Below are positions 52,324 to 60,757 of a stretch of DNA of 64,000 nt, in pieces. The notes beneath the pieces are model-generated. The model was not told the origin of the DNA, made no database searches, and saw only the letters and a program-made list of their open reading frames with translations. The stretch spans positions 124,001 through 188,000 of the forward strand of contig NZ_CZJT01000088.1 of NCBI RefSeq assembly GCF_900010755.1. Reading direction: 5' to 3'. Numbering within the stretch: position 1 is the first letter of the stretch; each line of letters starts with the position of its first letter. A program made the position numbers and the translations under genes. Source of the DNA: Paeniglutamicibacter antarcticus. Its GTDB lineage: Bacteria; Actinomycetota; Actinomycetes; Actinomycetales; Micrococcaceae.

Positions 52324-53256
52324 TTGAAATTCCTGACTTACTTCCTCCTGTCCATATTGATCGCGGCAGGAACGCTCATCGCGGTTCCCGGGATGGACAG
52401 CTCCGTCAAGGCACCTCCCGCAGCCTTCGGCAGCAACGGCCAGGTTGCACCGGGTGCCCTGCTGAACGGTCCAAGCGCAGTGAGCATGTTGAATTCGCTT
52501 CAAGTTAAGGGCAAGGCTCCTGCCACGGGTTTCGACCGGAATGCCAAATTCGGCAATGGATGGAAAGATTTCGACGGCGACAAATGCGACGAACGCCAGG
52601 AAACCCTTACCCGTGACATGTCGAAGGTGAAATACAAGGACAGCAAGAACTGCCAGCTTGCCTCGGGAACCCTTGCCGATGCCTACACGGGAACAGACAT
52701 TAACTGGAAGGTCAACAGCGGTTCCGTTGACATCGATCATGTGGTCGCGCTGAAGAACGTTTGGATCTCCGGGGGACAGCAGTTGTCGCAGGACCAACGC
52801 GTTGCCGTGGCCAATGACCCGCTGAACTTGATGGCTTCGCAGGCCTCGGCAAACCGTTCAAAGGGTGACAGGAACGCAGCCGAATGGCTGCCGTCACACA
52901 AGCCATTCCGTTGCCAGTATGTGGCAACGCAGATCAGTGTCAAGAAAAAGTATGCGCTTACGGTAACTGCAGCCGAGAAAGATGCAATGAAGAGCGTCTT
53001 GGGCACCTGCGCAACGCAAAAGGGTGCACAAATAACCCCCGTCAAGCTTGCCGGCAAGAATCCGGTGGTGGCACCCCATCGGAAGCCTTCCGTGCAGGAG
53101 AAGAAGCCGGTGGCAACCGTTGAGAGGGCCAAGCAGGTTTCCCCGGGTGCCTTCTGCGCTGCAGCGGATGCAGGGGCGAAGGGCATAGGCAAGAAGAACG
53201 GTCAGCCCTACATCTGCAAGGCCTCGAGCGCCGACACCCGCCTGCGCTGGCGGTAA
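52324..53256 (+). CDS. Secreted HNH endonuclease-like protein (DUF1524 type)
   Basis: Exported protein of 310 residues starting with TTG at 52324 and a Sec signal (LTYFLLSILIAAGTLIAVPG). The nuclease core at about residues 135-190 holds VDIDHVVALKNVW and DPLNLMASQASANRSKGDRNAAEWLP, the His-Asn-His-like triad of the DUF1524/GmrSD-C family, with four cysteines (CDERQ, NCQL, FRCQ, GTCA) nearby. After a Lys/Pro linker, the C-terminal 35 residues (FCAAADAGAKGIG, PYICKASS, RLRWR) form a small Cys motif seen on other actinobacterial exported proteins. It probably degrades extracellular DNA. Confidence 0.85.
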   Translation: MKFLTYFLLSILIAAGTLIAVPGMDSSVKAPPAAFGSNGQVAPGALLNGPSAVSMLNSLQVKGKAPATGFDRNAKFGNGWKDFDGDKCDERQETLTRDMSKVKYKDSKNCQLASGTLADAYTGTDINWKVNSGSVDIDHVVALKNVWISGGQQLSQDQRVAVANDPLNLMASQASANRSKGDRNAAEWLPSHKPFRCQYVATQISVKKKYALTVTAAEKDAMKSVLGTCATQKGAQITPVKLAGKNPVVAPHRKPSVQEKKPVATVERAKQVSPGAFCAAADAGAKGIGKKNGQPYICKASSADTRLRWR

Positions 53257-53314
53257 TCGAAGACTCAGTCGTCACCGTGATGTGCGGGAACCAGCGGTTG
53301 GCTGGATGCCTGTT

Positions 53315-54058
53315 TTACTGTGCGGCCGCTAGGGCGTTCATCCAGGCAAGCATGCCGGCCCAATGGACCGCGGTCGAATCGATGGCCTCACGGTGGCCAA
53401 GTCCCTCATGCTCAAAAAGCTGCACCGCTGAACCCGTGGCTTGGGCGGCACCGAGGTATGCCCGCGAATGCTCGATGGGTACGCGCGCATCGTTGATTCC
53501 ATGGATGAGAAGCACCGGGCCATCGATTGGCAGCTGCCGGATGGGCGAAGCCTCGTTATATATTTCGGGAGCCTTGGCGGGAGGGCTTTCAAAGTACTCG
53601 GAAGCAGCGTCTTCTCCCAAACCCTCGTTGTAGGTTCGTTCGACGTCGGTCACCGGTGCCAACGCAACCACTGCATCGACAGCATTGGCCGTCAGTAACG
53701 CCAACTGGCCCCCAACTGAATGTCCAATACTGATCAGCGGGCCCGGAATTTCTCTGTCCCGCCGGATCTTCCCAACGAACGCGAGCGCTTCGCGGCAGTC
53801 GTCCAGGGGTGCGGGCCAGCGGCCCTCCGCCCCGCGCCGGTACTCGATATTCGCAACCATCCAGCCATTGCGCACGAGAGACTCTGCAAGCGGTTCCATG
53901 AGTGCGGCAGAAAGTGTTGAGCGCCAGTATCCGCCGTGGATGAGAGCCACGATGCCGCCGCGCGGGCCCGCTGGCTCTGCCGGCCCCGTCAGCGACAGGT
54001 GCTGCTCCGCCGAGTCCCCGTAGAAAATCGAGTCGGTCTTCGTGGGTTTGCTGTTCAA
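53315..54058 (-). CDS. Alpha/beta hydrolase, kynurenine formamidase-like
   Basis: A 247-residue hydrolase without signal peptide. The oxyanion motif HGGYW (ALIHGGYWRS) is the hallmark of arylformamidases. Nucleophile Ser is in SIGHSVGGQLAL, Asp in LIHGINDARVP, and His in HEGLGHREAID. It could convert N-formylkynurenine to kynurenine, completing the kynA step encoded nearby, but general esterase activity cannot be excluded. A cupin gene lies 83 bases upstream on the same strand and probably shares its transcript. Confidence 0.78.
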   Translation of the reverse strand: MNSKPTKTDSIFYGDSAEQHLSLTGPAEPAGPRGGIVALIHGGYWRSTLSAALMEPLAESLVRNGWMVANIEYRRGAEGRWPAPLDDCREALAFVGKIRRDREIPGPLISIGHSVGGQLALLTANAVDAVVALAPVTDVERTYNEGLGEDAASEYFESPPAKAPEIYNEASPIRQLPIDGPVLLIHGINDARVPIEHSRAYLGAAQATGSAVQLFEHEGLGHREAIDSTAVHWAGMLAWMNALAAAQ

Positions 54059-54141
54059 GGATGCTCTCCCGTGCGAAAGGTGGAAAGGGGGAGCGCCAAC
54101 CGAGTGCCGGTTCGCGCTTTCCCCCCTGCATGTGGCGGAGG

Positions 54142-54627
54142 TTAGGCTCCGGGGACGGTTCCCGGCGGAAGGAAGTTCACATCGCGCCGGGCTGACAGAC
54201 GCACGACTTCCTCCGGGTCGCTGACATTGTGCAGTTCATCGAAAAGTGTTGCGAGCTGGCCGGACGGACTGACCCAGAAAAGCGATTTTGCCGGGCCGTC
54301 TTGCTTGTTGTAATACGCGTGGGGCAATCCCCGGGGCATACGCACTGTGTCTCCAGGGCCCGCGGTGGTCCACTCGCCGTCAAGATAGAGCGTATAGACA
54401 CCTTCCATGACGTAGATATGTTCGTCTTGGGCGGGGTGCACATGCGGGGGAACCCCGGTGCCAGCAGGATCCAGGGAAAGCCACGCGAAGCTCGAAGTAC
54501 TCTCAACCTTTGACAGGTAGGTGTGCCCCAAGACGTTCCAGGTTTTGTTTCCCATGGCTTCGCTGGCCAGCGTAATGCCCTTGGGTAGGTCTCCTAGGAT
54601 TATTTCCTCGCCCTGCTGGATTTCCAT
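54142..54627 (-). CDS. Cupin-domain protein (quercetin-dioxygenase-like)
   Basis: A 161-residue single-cupin protein. Motif 1 is GVPPHVHPAQDEHIYVMEG, with the two His and Glu metal ligands, and motif 2 is GDTVRMPRGLPHAYYNKQ with the third His. This pattern is common for metal-binding dioxygenases or regulators. AAGGAG lies before ATG 54627. A 21-base inverted repeat in the upstream A+T-rich DNA suggests specific regulation. The formamidase-like hydrolase gene follows. Confidence 0.85.
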   Translation of the reverse strand: MEIQQGEEIILGDLPKGITLASEAMGNKTWNVLGHTYLSKVESTSSFAWLSLDPAGTGVPPHVHPAQDEHIYVMEGVYTLYLDGEWTTAGPGDTVRMPRGLPHAYYNKQDGPAKSLFWVSPSGQLATLFDELHNVSDPEEVVRLSARRDVNFLPPGTVPGA

Positions 54628-54681
54628 GATGACTCCTTGTCGTGGATTCGTTCTAGGACCCCAGCGTGCCAGAAAAGTACA

Positions 54682-54702
54682 GCAATATTCAATAGATATT
54701 GC
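54682..54702. promoter_or_regulatory. Operator-like inverted repeat upstream of the cupin gene
   Basis: GCAATAT (54682-54688), seven-base spacer, ATATTGC (54696-54702) is a perfect inverted repeat within A+T-rich DNA. The 21-base span fits a dimeric regulator. Confidence 0.5.
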
Positions 54703-54839
54703 GATCGCAAACATTACAACATATGGCCGGAGCTAGGACTCGAAACTGGCGCTGTTTCAAGGTGTTCAGCCAGCCGCTTGACCTTCCACGGGCGGCTTAC
54801 CCATTGACTGTTGTCCGCACACCGGCACCGGCACGACGC

Positions 54840-55994
54840 TCAACGCCGGACTTCGTGGTTAACCATCGTGAAGGTACTGGCCACGGCACGCTCAAATCGC
54901 TTCGAAGCCAGCAGCCCGCGGACCAGTGCATCCCGGCTGCCAACAAGTCGTTTGTCCAGCGGGCGACCCAGCCGCATATTCAGGTGGGCCTGCCGGGCCG
55001 CGCGTTGTGCCGCCTTGAGCCGGACCCCTGACCAGGAAGCGAAAATAATCTCGGTTTCCATTTGACTGGTTGTTGCGGATAACCCACGGGACAAGAGGGG
55101 TGCCAACGCGAGCGCGTCCAACAATCCAAGCGTCATGCCTTGACCGCCGATCGGGCTCACCTCGTGGGCAGCATCCCCGATGAGCAGCATGCCGCCATGA
55201 TCCATCCTGTCCACAAACCGGTTGGCAGTGAGAAAACGGCTGTACATGGAGTTGGCCAGCCGATCCGCAACGAATCCGGTGCGCCGGGCAACAATTGCCG
55301 ACAGGTCCGCACTCTCGCCGTCGCGGATCCAGGCAACCCACCTGCGAAGTCCAAAGGGTAAAGGGAACGACTCGACGATTCCCTCGGGATGCAGGAACAA
55401 TGCGGCAACGGACCCGAAATTCGTGGATTCCGGGTAATCACCCATGAGGTAGTGGTCGGGCAACTGCCTGCCCTTGAACGGAATCATTGCCTTCCGGCGT
55501 ACCGCGGAGCGGCTTCCATCCGCTCCGATGAGAAACCGGCAGTCGAAACTTCCGGGACGGCCATCGGCCCCCGCCACTTGGACATGCCGGTATCCGGGGT
55601 GGGAAGTGAACTCCCGGAATTCGACGCCGCCCAAAAAAGCTGTCGGATCGCTCTCCGCCAATCGTTCCCGCAACCGGATCACCGTTTGATCCTGCGGAAG
55701 GGCAAGCACAAACGGGTGTGCAACGGGTAGGAACCCGAAATCAAGTTCGGCGACAATGCGATTGCGGGATATCCCGAGCCCGTGGCCAATGTGCACCCCT
55801 TGCTTGGCCAAGGATGCGCCCACCCCCACACGGTCCAAGACTTCGAGCCCCGGCGGGTGAATGCCGATCGCGCGTGAATGTGCGCTGACCCCGGCCCGCG
55901 ACTCCAACACCTTGACACTGTGCCCGGCCTCAAGCAACAAAAGTGCCAACGTGAGCCCGCTGGGACCGCCTCCAACAATGAGTACGTCGATCAA
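54840..55994 (-). CDS. FAD-dependent monooxygenase of the type III PKS cluster
   Basis: Group A flavin hydroxylase of 384 residues. The FAD motif is VLIVGGGPSGLTLALLLLEAGHSVKVLE, the DG fingerprint is FLIGADGSRSAVRR, and the second FAD motif is MLLIGDAAHEVSPIGGQGMTLGLLDA. It likely hydroxylates an aromatic ring (for example an alkylresorcinol to a quinol/quinone) made by the polyketide synthase upstream. It starts three bases after the methyltransferase stop, so it is the last gene of the three-gene operon. Confidence 0.9.
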   Translation of the reverse strand: MIDVLIVGGGPSGLTLALLLLEAGHSVKVLESRAGVSAHSRAIGIHPPGLEVLDRVGVGASLAKQGVHIGHGLGISRNRIVAELDFGFLPVAHPFVLALPQDQTVIRLRERLAESDPTAFLGGVEFREFTSHPGYRHVQVAGADGRPGSFDCRFLIGADGSRSAVRRKAMIPFKGRQLPDHYLMGDYPESTNFGSVAALFLHPEGIVESFPLPFGLRRWVAWIRDGESADLSAIVARRTGFVADRLANSMYSRFLTANRFVDRMDHGGMLLIGDAAHEVSPIGGQGMTLGLLDALALAPLLSRGLSATTSQMETEIIFASWSGVRLKAAQRAARQAHLNMRLGRPLDKRLVGSRDALVRGLLASKRFERAVASTFTMVNHEVRR

Positions 55995-55997
55995 GGG

Positions 55998-56699
55998 TCA
56001 CCCCGCCCCGGGGCGCCACAGGGCAATCACCCGGTACAAGCCAGGTGCGAGCACATGCCATCCGGGGCGAACCTTGCGGCGAAGTTCGTCTGGGGTGTAA
56101 CTGCGCCGTATTGAGGTGAGGCCGTCGCGCCGGATGAACGAGGAACCTGCCAGGGGCAGCGTTGCCAAGCCGAAAAGGAGCAAGGCTGAACGCCGCCGCC
56201 GGATATCGCTGTGGATGGCCAGGATGCCGGTCAGTGACTCGGTGTCGGAGAGGACTTCCGGGAATTCCACCGGTCCCAAGTGATGCAGCACGTGGTTGGA
56301 AATCACGATGTCGAACCGTTCCCCGGAAGCCACAAGTTCGGAGCTCAGCGCCCGGCGAAACTCGAGGTGCTCAGCCGGGATTCCGGCATTGGCCGCTGCA
56401 CGCACGGCAAAAATGTTGGCTCGTGCATCGGGGTCGATCCCGAGGACTTTTACATCGAATCCATCGGCCCGCGCCCAGCGCAAAAGCATCCGGGTGATGT
56501 CCCCGCCGCCGCACCCGATATCCAGGATGGTTCCGCTGCGATTCCGAGGCAGAGCCGGCCGAATCAGCGTCACATAAACGTGTCGCCAACCGGAGACGAT
56601 CCTGTTCACCAACGGAAATTGTGCATAAGTCCGTTCGAGCAACACCGGATTGCAATCGACACGGTCCATCTCTTCAATGGCATTGATGGCTCGTTGCAC
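55998..56699 (-). CDS. SAM-dependent methyltransferase of the type III PKS cluster
   Basis: Class I methyltransferase of 233 residues. Motif I is TILDIGCGGGDITRML, the acidic residue of motif II is in VLGIDPDA, and motif IV is FDIVISNHVLHHL. A hydrophobic segment (ALLLFGLATLPLAGS) follows, which suggests a membrane-near substrate such as an alkyl phenol. It lies between the type III PKS (nine bases upstream) and the FAD monooxygenase (three bases downstream). The most likely job is C- or O-methylation of the polyketide. Confidence 0.9.
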   Translation of the reverse strand: MQRAINAIEEMDRVDCNPVLLERTYAQFPLVNRIVSGWRHVYVTLIRPALPRNRSGTILDIGCGGGDITRMLLRWARADGFDVKVLGIDPDARANIFAVRAAANAGIPAEHLEFRRALSSELVASGERFDIVISNHVLHHLGPVEFPEVLSDTESLTGILAIHSDIRRRRSALLLFGLATLPLAGSSFIRRDGLTSIRRSYTPDELRRKVRPGWHVLAPGLYRVIALWRPGAG

Positions 56700-56708
56700 G
56701 GGGGAGGG

Positions 56709-57848
56709 TCAGCCCGTTCGCGCCGGAAGCAAGGTCATCAACGAGGTTTCCACCGTCAGCCCCGGGCCGAAGGCCATGGAACACACCCGTTCCCCGGAAA
56801 CCGCAACGCTGGAAAGGTTTTCCTCCATGATTTCCTTGAGCACAAACATCACGGTGGAACTGGACATGTTTCCGTAGTCGTTGAGGACCCTACGGGCAGG
56901 AACCAACTGCTCCTCACTGAGCTCCAGGCGTTTTTGCACACGATCCAGGATGGCCCTGCCGCCGGGGTGGATTCCCCAGTGCGGGATACCGGAATAGGTG
57001 GTGTTCAAGGAGTTGTCTCGAGCCAGCAGAGGTGCCAGCGCGCCAATGATGTGGTCGTCGATGATGTGCGGAACGTAGGTACCCAATACCATTTCGAATC
57101 CTTCGTCCCCGATGTTCCAAGCCATTGCTTCTTCGCCCACGGGGGTGAGTACCGTTTCAAAATAGTCCAGTTGCAGTCCCGCGGCCTGGGGAGTTCGCGC
57201 CGTGATGATTGCCGCGGCGGCCCCGTCGGCAAAGAGCGCCGAACCCATGATGGTGTCCGGGTCGTTCGAGCTTCGCACGTGCAACGAGCAAAGCTCCGCA
57301 CAAACCACCAGCACCACTGAGTCTGGATCCGCATCGCAGAAACTCTTGGCCGCGCGAAGCGCGGGGAAGGCTGCATAACAGCCCATGAACCCCAGATGGT
57401 AACGCTGTGTTGAAGGGTTCAGACCCAGTGCCCTGACCAATTGGTAATCGGGACCCGGATTGTAGAACCCGGTGCAAGAAACCGTGATGACGTGGGTTAT
57501 ATCCGGGGCGCTGAGGTCAGGGCAGGCTTCGAGCGCCTTGGTTGCTGCCTCAACGAACAGGCCCGGTGCGACCTTGGCGAAGAGCTCGTTGCGGACCTTG
57601 GTGCTGGGACTTCGCAACAGTCCGTTCTCGGCGTCAAAGAAATCCGGGTTCTTGGCCACTTTTTCGGTGGTGAATTCGCTGACGGCCGTGTGCCGTGTGG
57701 AAATCTGGGCGGAATCAAAGGACGTGGCGATCAAACGTTGCCCCAGGCGGGTCAGCCCGGGTTGTGCGGCAAAGACATCGCGTGCCTTGTCCTGGTACAA
57801 AATGGTGGGCGGTACTGCTGTTTGGATGGTTCTCATCATCACCGGCAT
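56709..57848 (-). CDS. Type III polyketide synthase
   Basis: Homodimeric chalcone-synthase-fold enzyme of 379 residues that extends an acyl-CoA starter with malonyl units. The catalytic triad is Cys157 (HLGFMGCYAAFPALR), His294 (HWGIHPGGRAIL) and Asn327 (VLNDYGNMSSSTVMF). The C-terminal GPGLTVETSLM loop is intact. Small-residue positions near the Cys suggest a long-chain alkylpyrone/alkylresorcinol type rather than a THN synthase, but this is uncertain. First gene of the pks-methyltransferase-monooxygenase operon. Confidence 0.94.
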   Translation of the reverse strand: MPVMMRTIQTAVPPTILYQDKARDVFAAQPGLTRLGQRLIATSFDSAQISTRHTAVSEFTTEKVAKNPDFFDAENGLLRSPSTKVRNELFAKVAPGLFVEAATKALEACPDLSAPDITHVITVSCTGFYNPGPDYQLVRALGLNPSTQRYHLGFMGCYAAFPALRAAKSFCDADPDSVVLVVCAELCSLHVRSSNDPDTIMGSALFADGAAAAIITARTPQAAGLQLDYFETVLTPVGEEAMAWNIGDEGFEMVLGTYVPHIIDDHIIGALAPLLARDNSLNTTYSGIPHWGIHPGGRAILDRVQKRLELSEEQLVPARRVLNDYGNMSSSTVMFVLKEIMEENLSSVAVSGERVCSMAFGPGLTVETSLMTLLPARTG

Positions 57849-58032
57849 GACCAGAGCCTATGTCCGAGTTTCCCGGAGGTAAAGAGCCAGCGGCCGAACG
57901 CCGGACACCGCGCATGGGTCGATCTCGCGGCCGCCCAAGGCCTAGCGCCAGTATGAAGGCAGGCGTATCGTACGAAGCGGGAGACCAAAAGAGGTCACAA
58001 GCAATCCCAGCCAGATGGAGAGCAGGCACACC

Positions 58033-58173
58033 ATGCCGGACAAATCACCACACAGGCATGAAACCAAGAAACCCCACGGCAAGTCGATCAAGGAGCGCCG
58101 GGCCGAAAAACGCTCGAAGAACGCACCCAATGTCGAGACCGAGCAAGTAACCCATATCAACAAAAAGCAGTAA
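58033..58173 (+). CDS. Small basic conserved protein (46 aa)
   Basis: ATG 58033 to TAA 58173 encodes 46 residues beginning MPDKSPHRHETKKPHGKSIKE and ending in VTHINKKQ. About a third of the residues are Lys, Arg or His, without hydrophobic segments. GGAG is placed 12 bases upstream, and a strong terminator follows 30 bases downstream, which supports a real short transcript. Similar MPDKSP-starting proteins are common in Actinobacteria; their role is unknown, possibly nucleic-acid binding. Confidence 0.75.
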   Translation: MPDKSPHRHETKKPHGKSIKERRAEKRSKNAPNVETEQVTHINKKQ

Positions 58174-58202
58174 CTGTGTTGAGAGGCTAAAACAGGAAAC
58201 AC

Positions 58203-58234
58203 GAAGTGGAGAAGAAACGATTCTTCTCCACTTC
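58203..58234 (+). terminator. Strong intrinsic terminator after the 46-aa gene
   Basis: GAAGTGGAGAAGAA (58203-58216) and TTCTTCTCCACTTC (58221-58234) form a perfect 14-base stem with a four-base ACGA loop, followed by TCTTTGTCT. Confidence 0.88.
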
Positions 58235-58337
58235 TCTTTGTCTGCAACAGTTCCAGCCGTTGTCCGGGTTGCCAAACGTGCCCGGATCTACCTGCCGGCG
58301 GGGTTTGAAAACTTTCTCAAAATATTTTCCAATCCAT

Positions 58338-58366
58338 CCAATCCATCTTCAATACGGCACCGAATG
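58338..58366 (+). promoter_or_regulatory. Predicted SigK-type promoter of the fasciclin gene
   Basis: CCAATCC (58338-58344), 16 bases, CGAATG (58361-58366). The same CCAATCC-N16-CGAAT pattern occurs before the molybdoenzyme gene. It resembles the mycobacterial SigK promoter CCATCC-N16/17-CGAATA. The start codon is 73 bases downstream. Confidence 0.7.
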
Positions 58367-58439
58367 CTTCTTGACAGCCCGCCCCACGAGGGACGGAAAA
58401 GATGCGGCGATTCCATCGCCGTCTGGCAAGGAGAATGAC

Positions 58440-59135
58440 ATGAAGCGCATGAACCGAAAGTTTGCGGCAACCATGGGAACCCTCGCAGTAGCCATGATCG
58501 GGTTGACCGCCTGTTCCACAGGAACCGGGGCCACCAGCAGCGAGTCTGCTGCTCCCACGTCGGCAATGAGTTCTTCCAGTGCACCCGCATCGCCAAGTAG
58601 CTCGGCGATGGCCAGCGAATCAGCAATGGACCCCGCAGCCAACCTGGTTGGTTCGGGCTGCGCAGCCTACGCCAAGGCAGTTCCCAGCGGTGATGGTTCG
58701 GTGGCTGGAATGGCCAAGGACCCGGTTGCCGTGGCAGCCTCCAACAACCCGCTGCTGAAGACCTTGACGGCAGCTGTATCTGGCAAACTGAACCCCAAGG
58801 TCGACCTGGTTGACACCCTCAACGGCGGCGATTTCACTGTATTCGCCCCGGTTGACGAGGCCTTTGCAGCTATCCCCGCCGACGATCTCAAGGCAGTCGT
58901 CGCCGATGCCGACACGCTGAGCAGCATCTTGACCTATCACGTGGTCCCCGGCCAGATCGCACCGAGCGACATTGACGGAACCCACAAGACCGTCGAGGGC
59001 CAGGACGTGAAGGTCACCGGCAGCGGTGACGACATCATGGTCAACGGCGCCAAGGTCATCTGCGGCGGCGTCCAAACCGCCAACGCCACCGTGTACCTCA
59101 TCGACAAGGTGCTGATGCCGCCGGCCAAGAAGTAA
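58440..59135 (+). CDS. Fasciclin-domain lipoprotein (MPT83/MPT70-like)
   Basis: Surface lipoprotein of 231 residues with a lipobox IGLTACS (Cys near residue 25), a Ser/Ala/Thr-rich linker to about 65, and one FAS1 domain. FAS1 motifs are [15 protein letters not shown] (H1) and [11 protein letters not shown] (H2), with the final [13 protein letters not shown] strand. In mycobacteria, fasciclin proteins MPT70/MPT83 are major SigK targets; here sigK and rskA follow directly. The start ATG 58440 has AAGGAG upstream; longer open reading upstream lacks a signal sequence. Confidence 0.9.
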   Translation: MKRMNRKFAATMGTLAVAMIGLTACSTGTGATSSESAAPTSAMSSSSAPASPSSSAMASESAMDPAANLVGSGCAAYAKAVPSGDGSVAGMAKDPVAVAASNNPLLKTLTAAVSGKLNPKVDLVDTLNGGDFTVFAPVDEAFAAIPADDLKAVVADADTLSSILTYHVVPGQIAPSDIDGTHKTVEGQDVKVTGSGDDIMVNGAKVICGGVQTANATVYLIDKVLMPPAKK

Positions 59136-59175
59136 TTCTCGAACGCAATACGGCAAGAAAGTGCAGAATCTGGTC

Positions 59176-59214
59176 TAAGGCCGTTTGACGAGAACTGTTC
59201 GTCAAACGGCCTTA
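59176..59214. terminator. Hairpin after the fasciclin gene
   Basis: TAAGGCCGTTTGACGA (59176-59191) pairs perfectly with TCGTCAAACGGCCTTA (59199-59214), a 16-base stem with a seven-base loop. No T-run follows; partial read-through into sigK is possible. Confidence 0.72.
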
Positions 59215-59258
59215 CCCCTACTCCGGGACTTCACCGCTCCGGTTCTGCTCGGAACTAA

Positions 59259-59276
59259 GGCAAACTGGAGTTTGCC
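59259..59276. promoter_or_regulatory. Perfect inverted repeat upstream of sigK
   Basis: GGCAAACT (59259-59266), GG, AGTTTGCC (59269-59276) is a perfect 8-2-8 inverted repeat 36 bases before the annotated sigK start. It may be an operator or an attenuating hairpin. No SigK-type promoter was found in this stretch. Confidence 0.45.
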
Positions 59277-59311
59277 CGACGCGCCACTGGATAAGGTGGG
59301 ATAGGCAGCAA

Positions 59312-59914
59312 ATGCATGAGAGCCTTGTGCGCATGAGTTCCCATTGGCTTGAAACTTCGGAAGAGGGTTTGGGGCCCACACCCGAAGACCTGATGCTCAA
59401 AATCGCCACCGGCGACGAGAGTGCCTTTGAAGCGCTCTATGACACGTTTGCCCCCAGGGTCTTTGGCTTGGTCCGCCGCATCGTGCAAGACGCGGCGCAA
59501 AGCGAGGAAGTGACCCAGGAGGTCTTCGTCGAGGCCTGGCAATTGGCCGCACGTTTTGACTCGTCGCGTGGCACGGCCATCACGTGGCTGTTGACCTTGG
59601 CGCACCGGCGCGCAGTGGACAGGGTGCGGGCCAGCCAAGCGAGTAGGAACCGGGACCTGCGTGAAGGAATCAAGGATTTCCAGGCAAGCTATGACGATGT
59701 TGAAGACACGGCGGTCCTGCACGACGAAACCAGCAGGGTCCTTTCAGCACTGGAAAGGCTGAGCGACACTCAAAGGGATGCCATACGACTGGCATATTTC
59801 GGCGGATACACCCACCACGAGGTGGCTGAACTCCTCAAAATCCCGGTCGGAACGGCTAAAACACGAATACGTGATGGCATGAATAAACTTCGAGATTTAA
59901 TGGGGGTGGCATGA
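59312..59914 (+). CDS. sigK: ECF RNA polymerase sigma factor SigK
   Basis: Extracytoplasmic-function sigma factor of 200 residues. Region 2 runs FEALYDTFAPRVFGLVRRIVQDAAQSEEVTQEVFVEAWQLAARFD with the ITWLLTLAHRRAVDRVR segment, and region 4 is LERLSDTQRDAIRLAYFGGYTHHEVAELLKIPVGTAKTRIRDGMNKLR. It overlaps the anti-sigma gene by four bases, and the adjacent fasciclin gene is the classical SigK target, which together support SigK rather than another ECF. The start could be seven codons later at MSSHW. Confidence 0.9.
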   Translation: MHESLVRMSSHWLETSEEGLGPTPEDLMLKIATGDESAFEALYDTFAPRVFGLVRRIVQDAAQSEEVTQEVFVEAWQLAARFDSSRGTAITWLLTLAHRRAVDRVRASQASRNRDLREGIKDFQASYDDVEDTAVLHDETSRVLSALERLSDTQRDAIRLAYFGGYTHHEVAELLKIPVGTAKTRIRDGMNKLRDLMGVA

Positions 59915-60732
59915 TGGAAAAGCATGAGAACGATCTGACAGGCAGCTTTGCCCTCAACGCCCTCGGAGAATCAGAACGCGAAGAATTGCTTCGCCATGCG
60001 GAAGAATCTAAATCCGTTCGGCAGGAAATTGAGTCGCTTCAGGAAACAGCAGCACTTCTGGGACTGTCAACCGAACCTGTGGCTCCTCCGGCCCGCGTCA
60101 AAGCCAACATCATGGCTGCCATTCGAAACACGCCCCAGCTTCCAGCGGAACAAACGCCACCGGACACAGTGGCGGAAAGTCTCTTGGCGGCCCCGAAAAG
60201 TGGGAATGCCGACGAGGCTGCAGCAAACAGCGGTGCTCCAACACGTTCTGCACCAGCAACGAATCAACGCATGTTCGCGCTGGCTGCCGGTGTCTTGCTG
60301 ATTGCTGCCGGAGCATTGACGGGTATCGTGGTCAACCAAAATTCGCAGCAGCAACAACTCAACGAACAGCTCACGGCGCTGAGCCAGCGCGAAGCCCAAC
60401 TCACCCAGATACTGTCCGCATCCGATTCCCGGTCCAAAACCAAGACCCTGGATGATGGGGCCCGCATCAGTCTTGCATACTCAGCAACCGAAGGTTTGAT
60501 GGCAGTGACCACCGTTGGTCTTCCGGTTCTACCCAGCGACAAGGCCTACGAACTGTGGCTTATCTCGGATGACGGGGCAACTTCCGCCGGCTTGGTGGAT
60601 GGTTCCAAGAGCGATGGAACGATGATGCTTTCTGGATCCATGGAAGGCGTGACGCACTTCGGGATCACCGTTGAGCCGGCCACCGGATCTCCGAAGCCGA
60701 CCACTAATCCGATAGTGCTTCAGTCCCTCTGA
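59911..60732 (+). CDS. rskA: Anti-sigma-K factor RskA
   Basis: Membrane-bound anti-sigma factor of 273 residues. The N-terminal cytoplasmic anti-sigma part (LTGSFALNALGESEREELLRHAEES and SVRQEIESLQETAALLGL) is followed by a linker, one membrane helix (MFALAAGVLLIAAGALTGIVV), a short coiled coil (QQQQLNEQLTALSQREAQLTQIL) and the external RskA domain (GLPVLPSDKAYELWLISDDGATSAGLVDG...GVTHFGITVEPATGSPKPT). The gene overlaps sigK by ATGA. SigK is released on proteolysis of RskA in mycobacteria. Confidence 0.93.
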   Translation: MMEKHENDLTGSFALNALGESEREELLRHAEESKSVRQEIESLQETAALLGLSTEPVAPPARVKANIMAAIRNTPQLPAEQTPPDTVAESLLAAPKSGNADEAAANSGAPTRSAPATNQRMFALAAGVLLIAAGALTGIVVNQNSQQQQLNEQLTALSQREAQLTQILSASDSRSKTKTLDDGARISLAYSATEGLMAVTTVGLPVLPSDKAYELWLISDDGATSAGLVDGSKSDGTMMLSGSMEGVTHFGITVEPATGSPKPTTNPIVLQSL

Positions 60733-60757
60733 AAAATACAAAAATAGCGGCTGCTTG

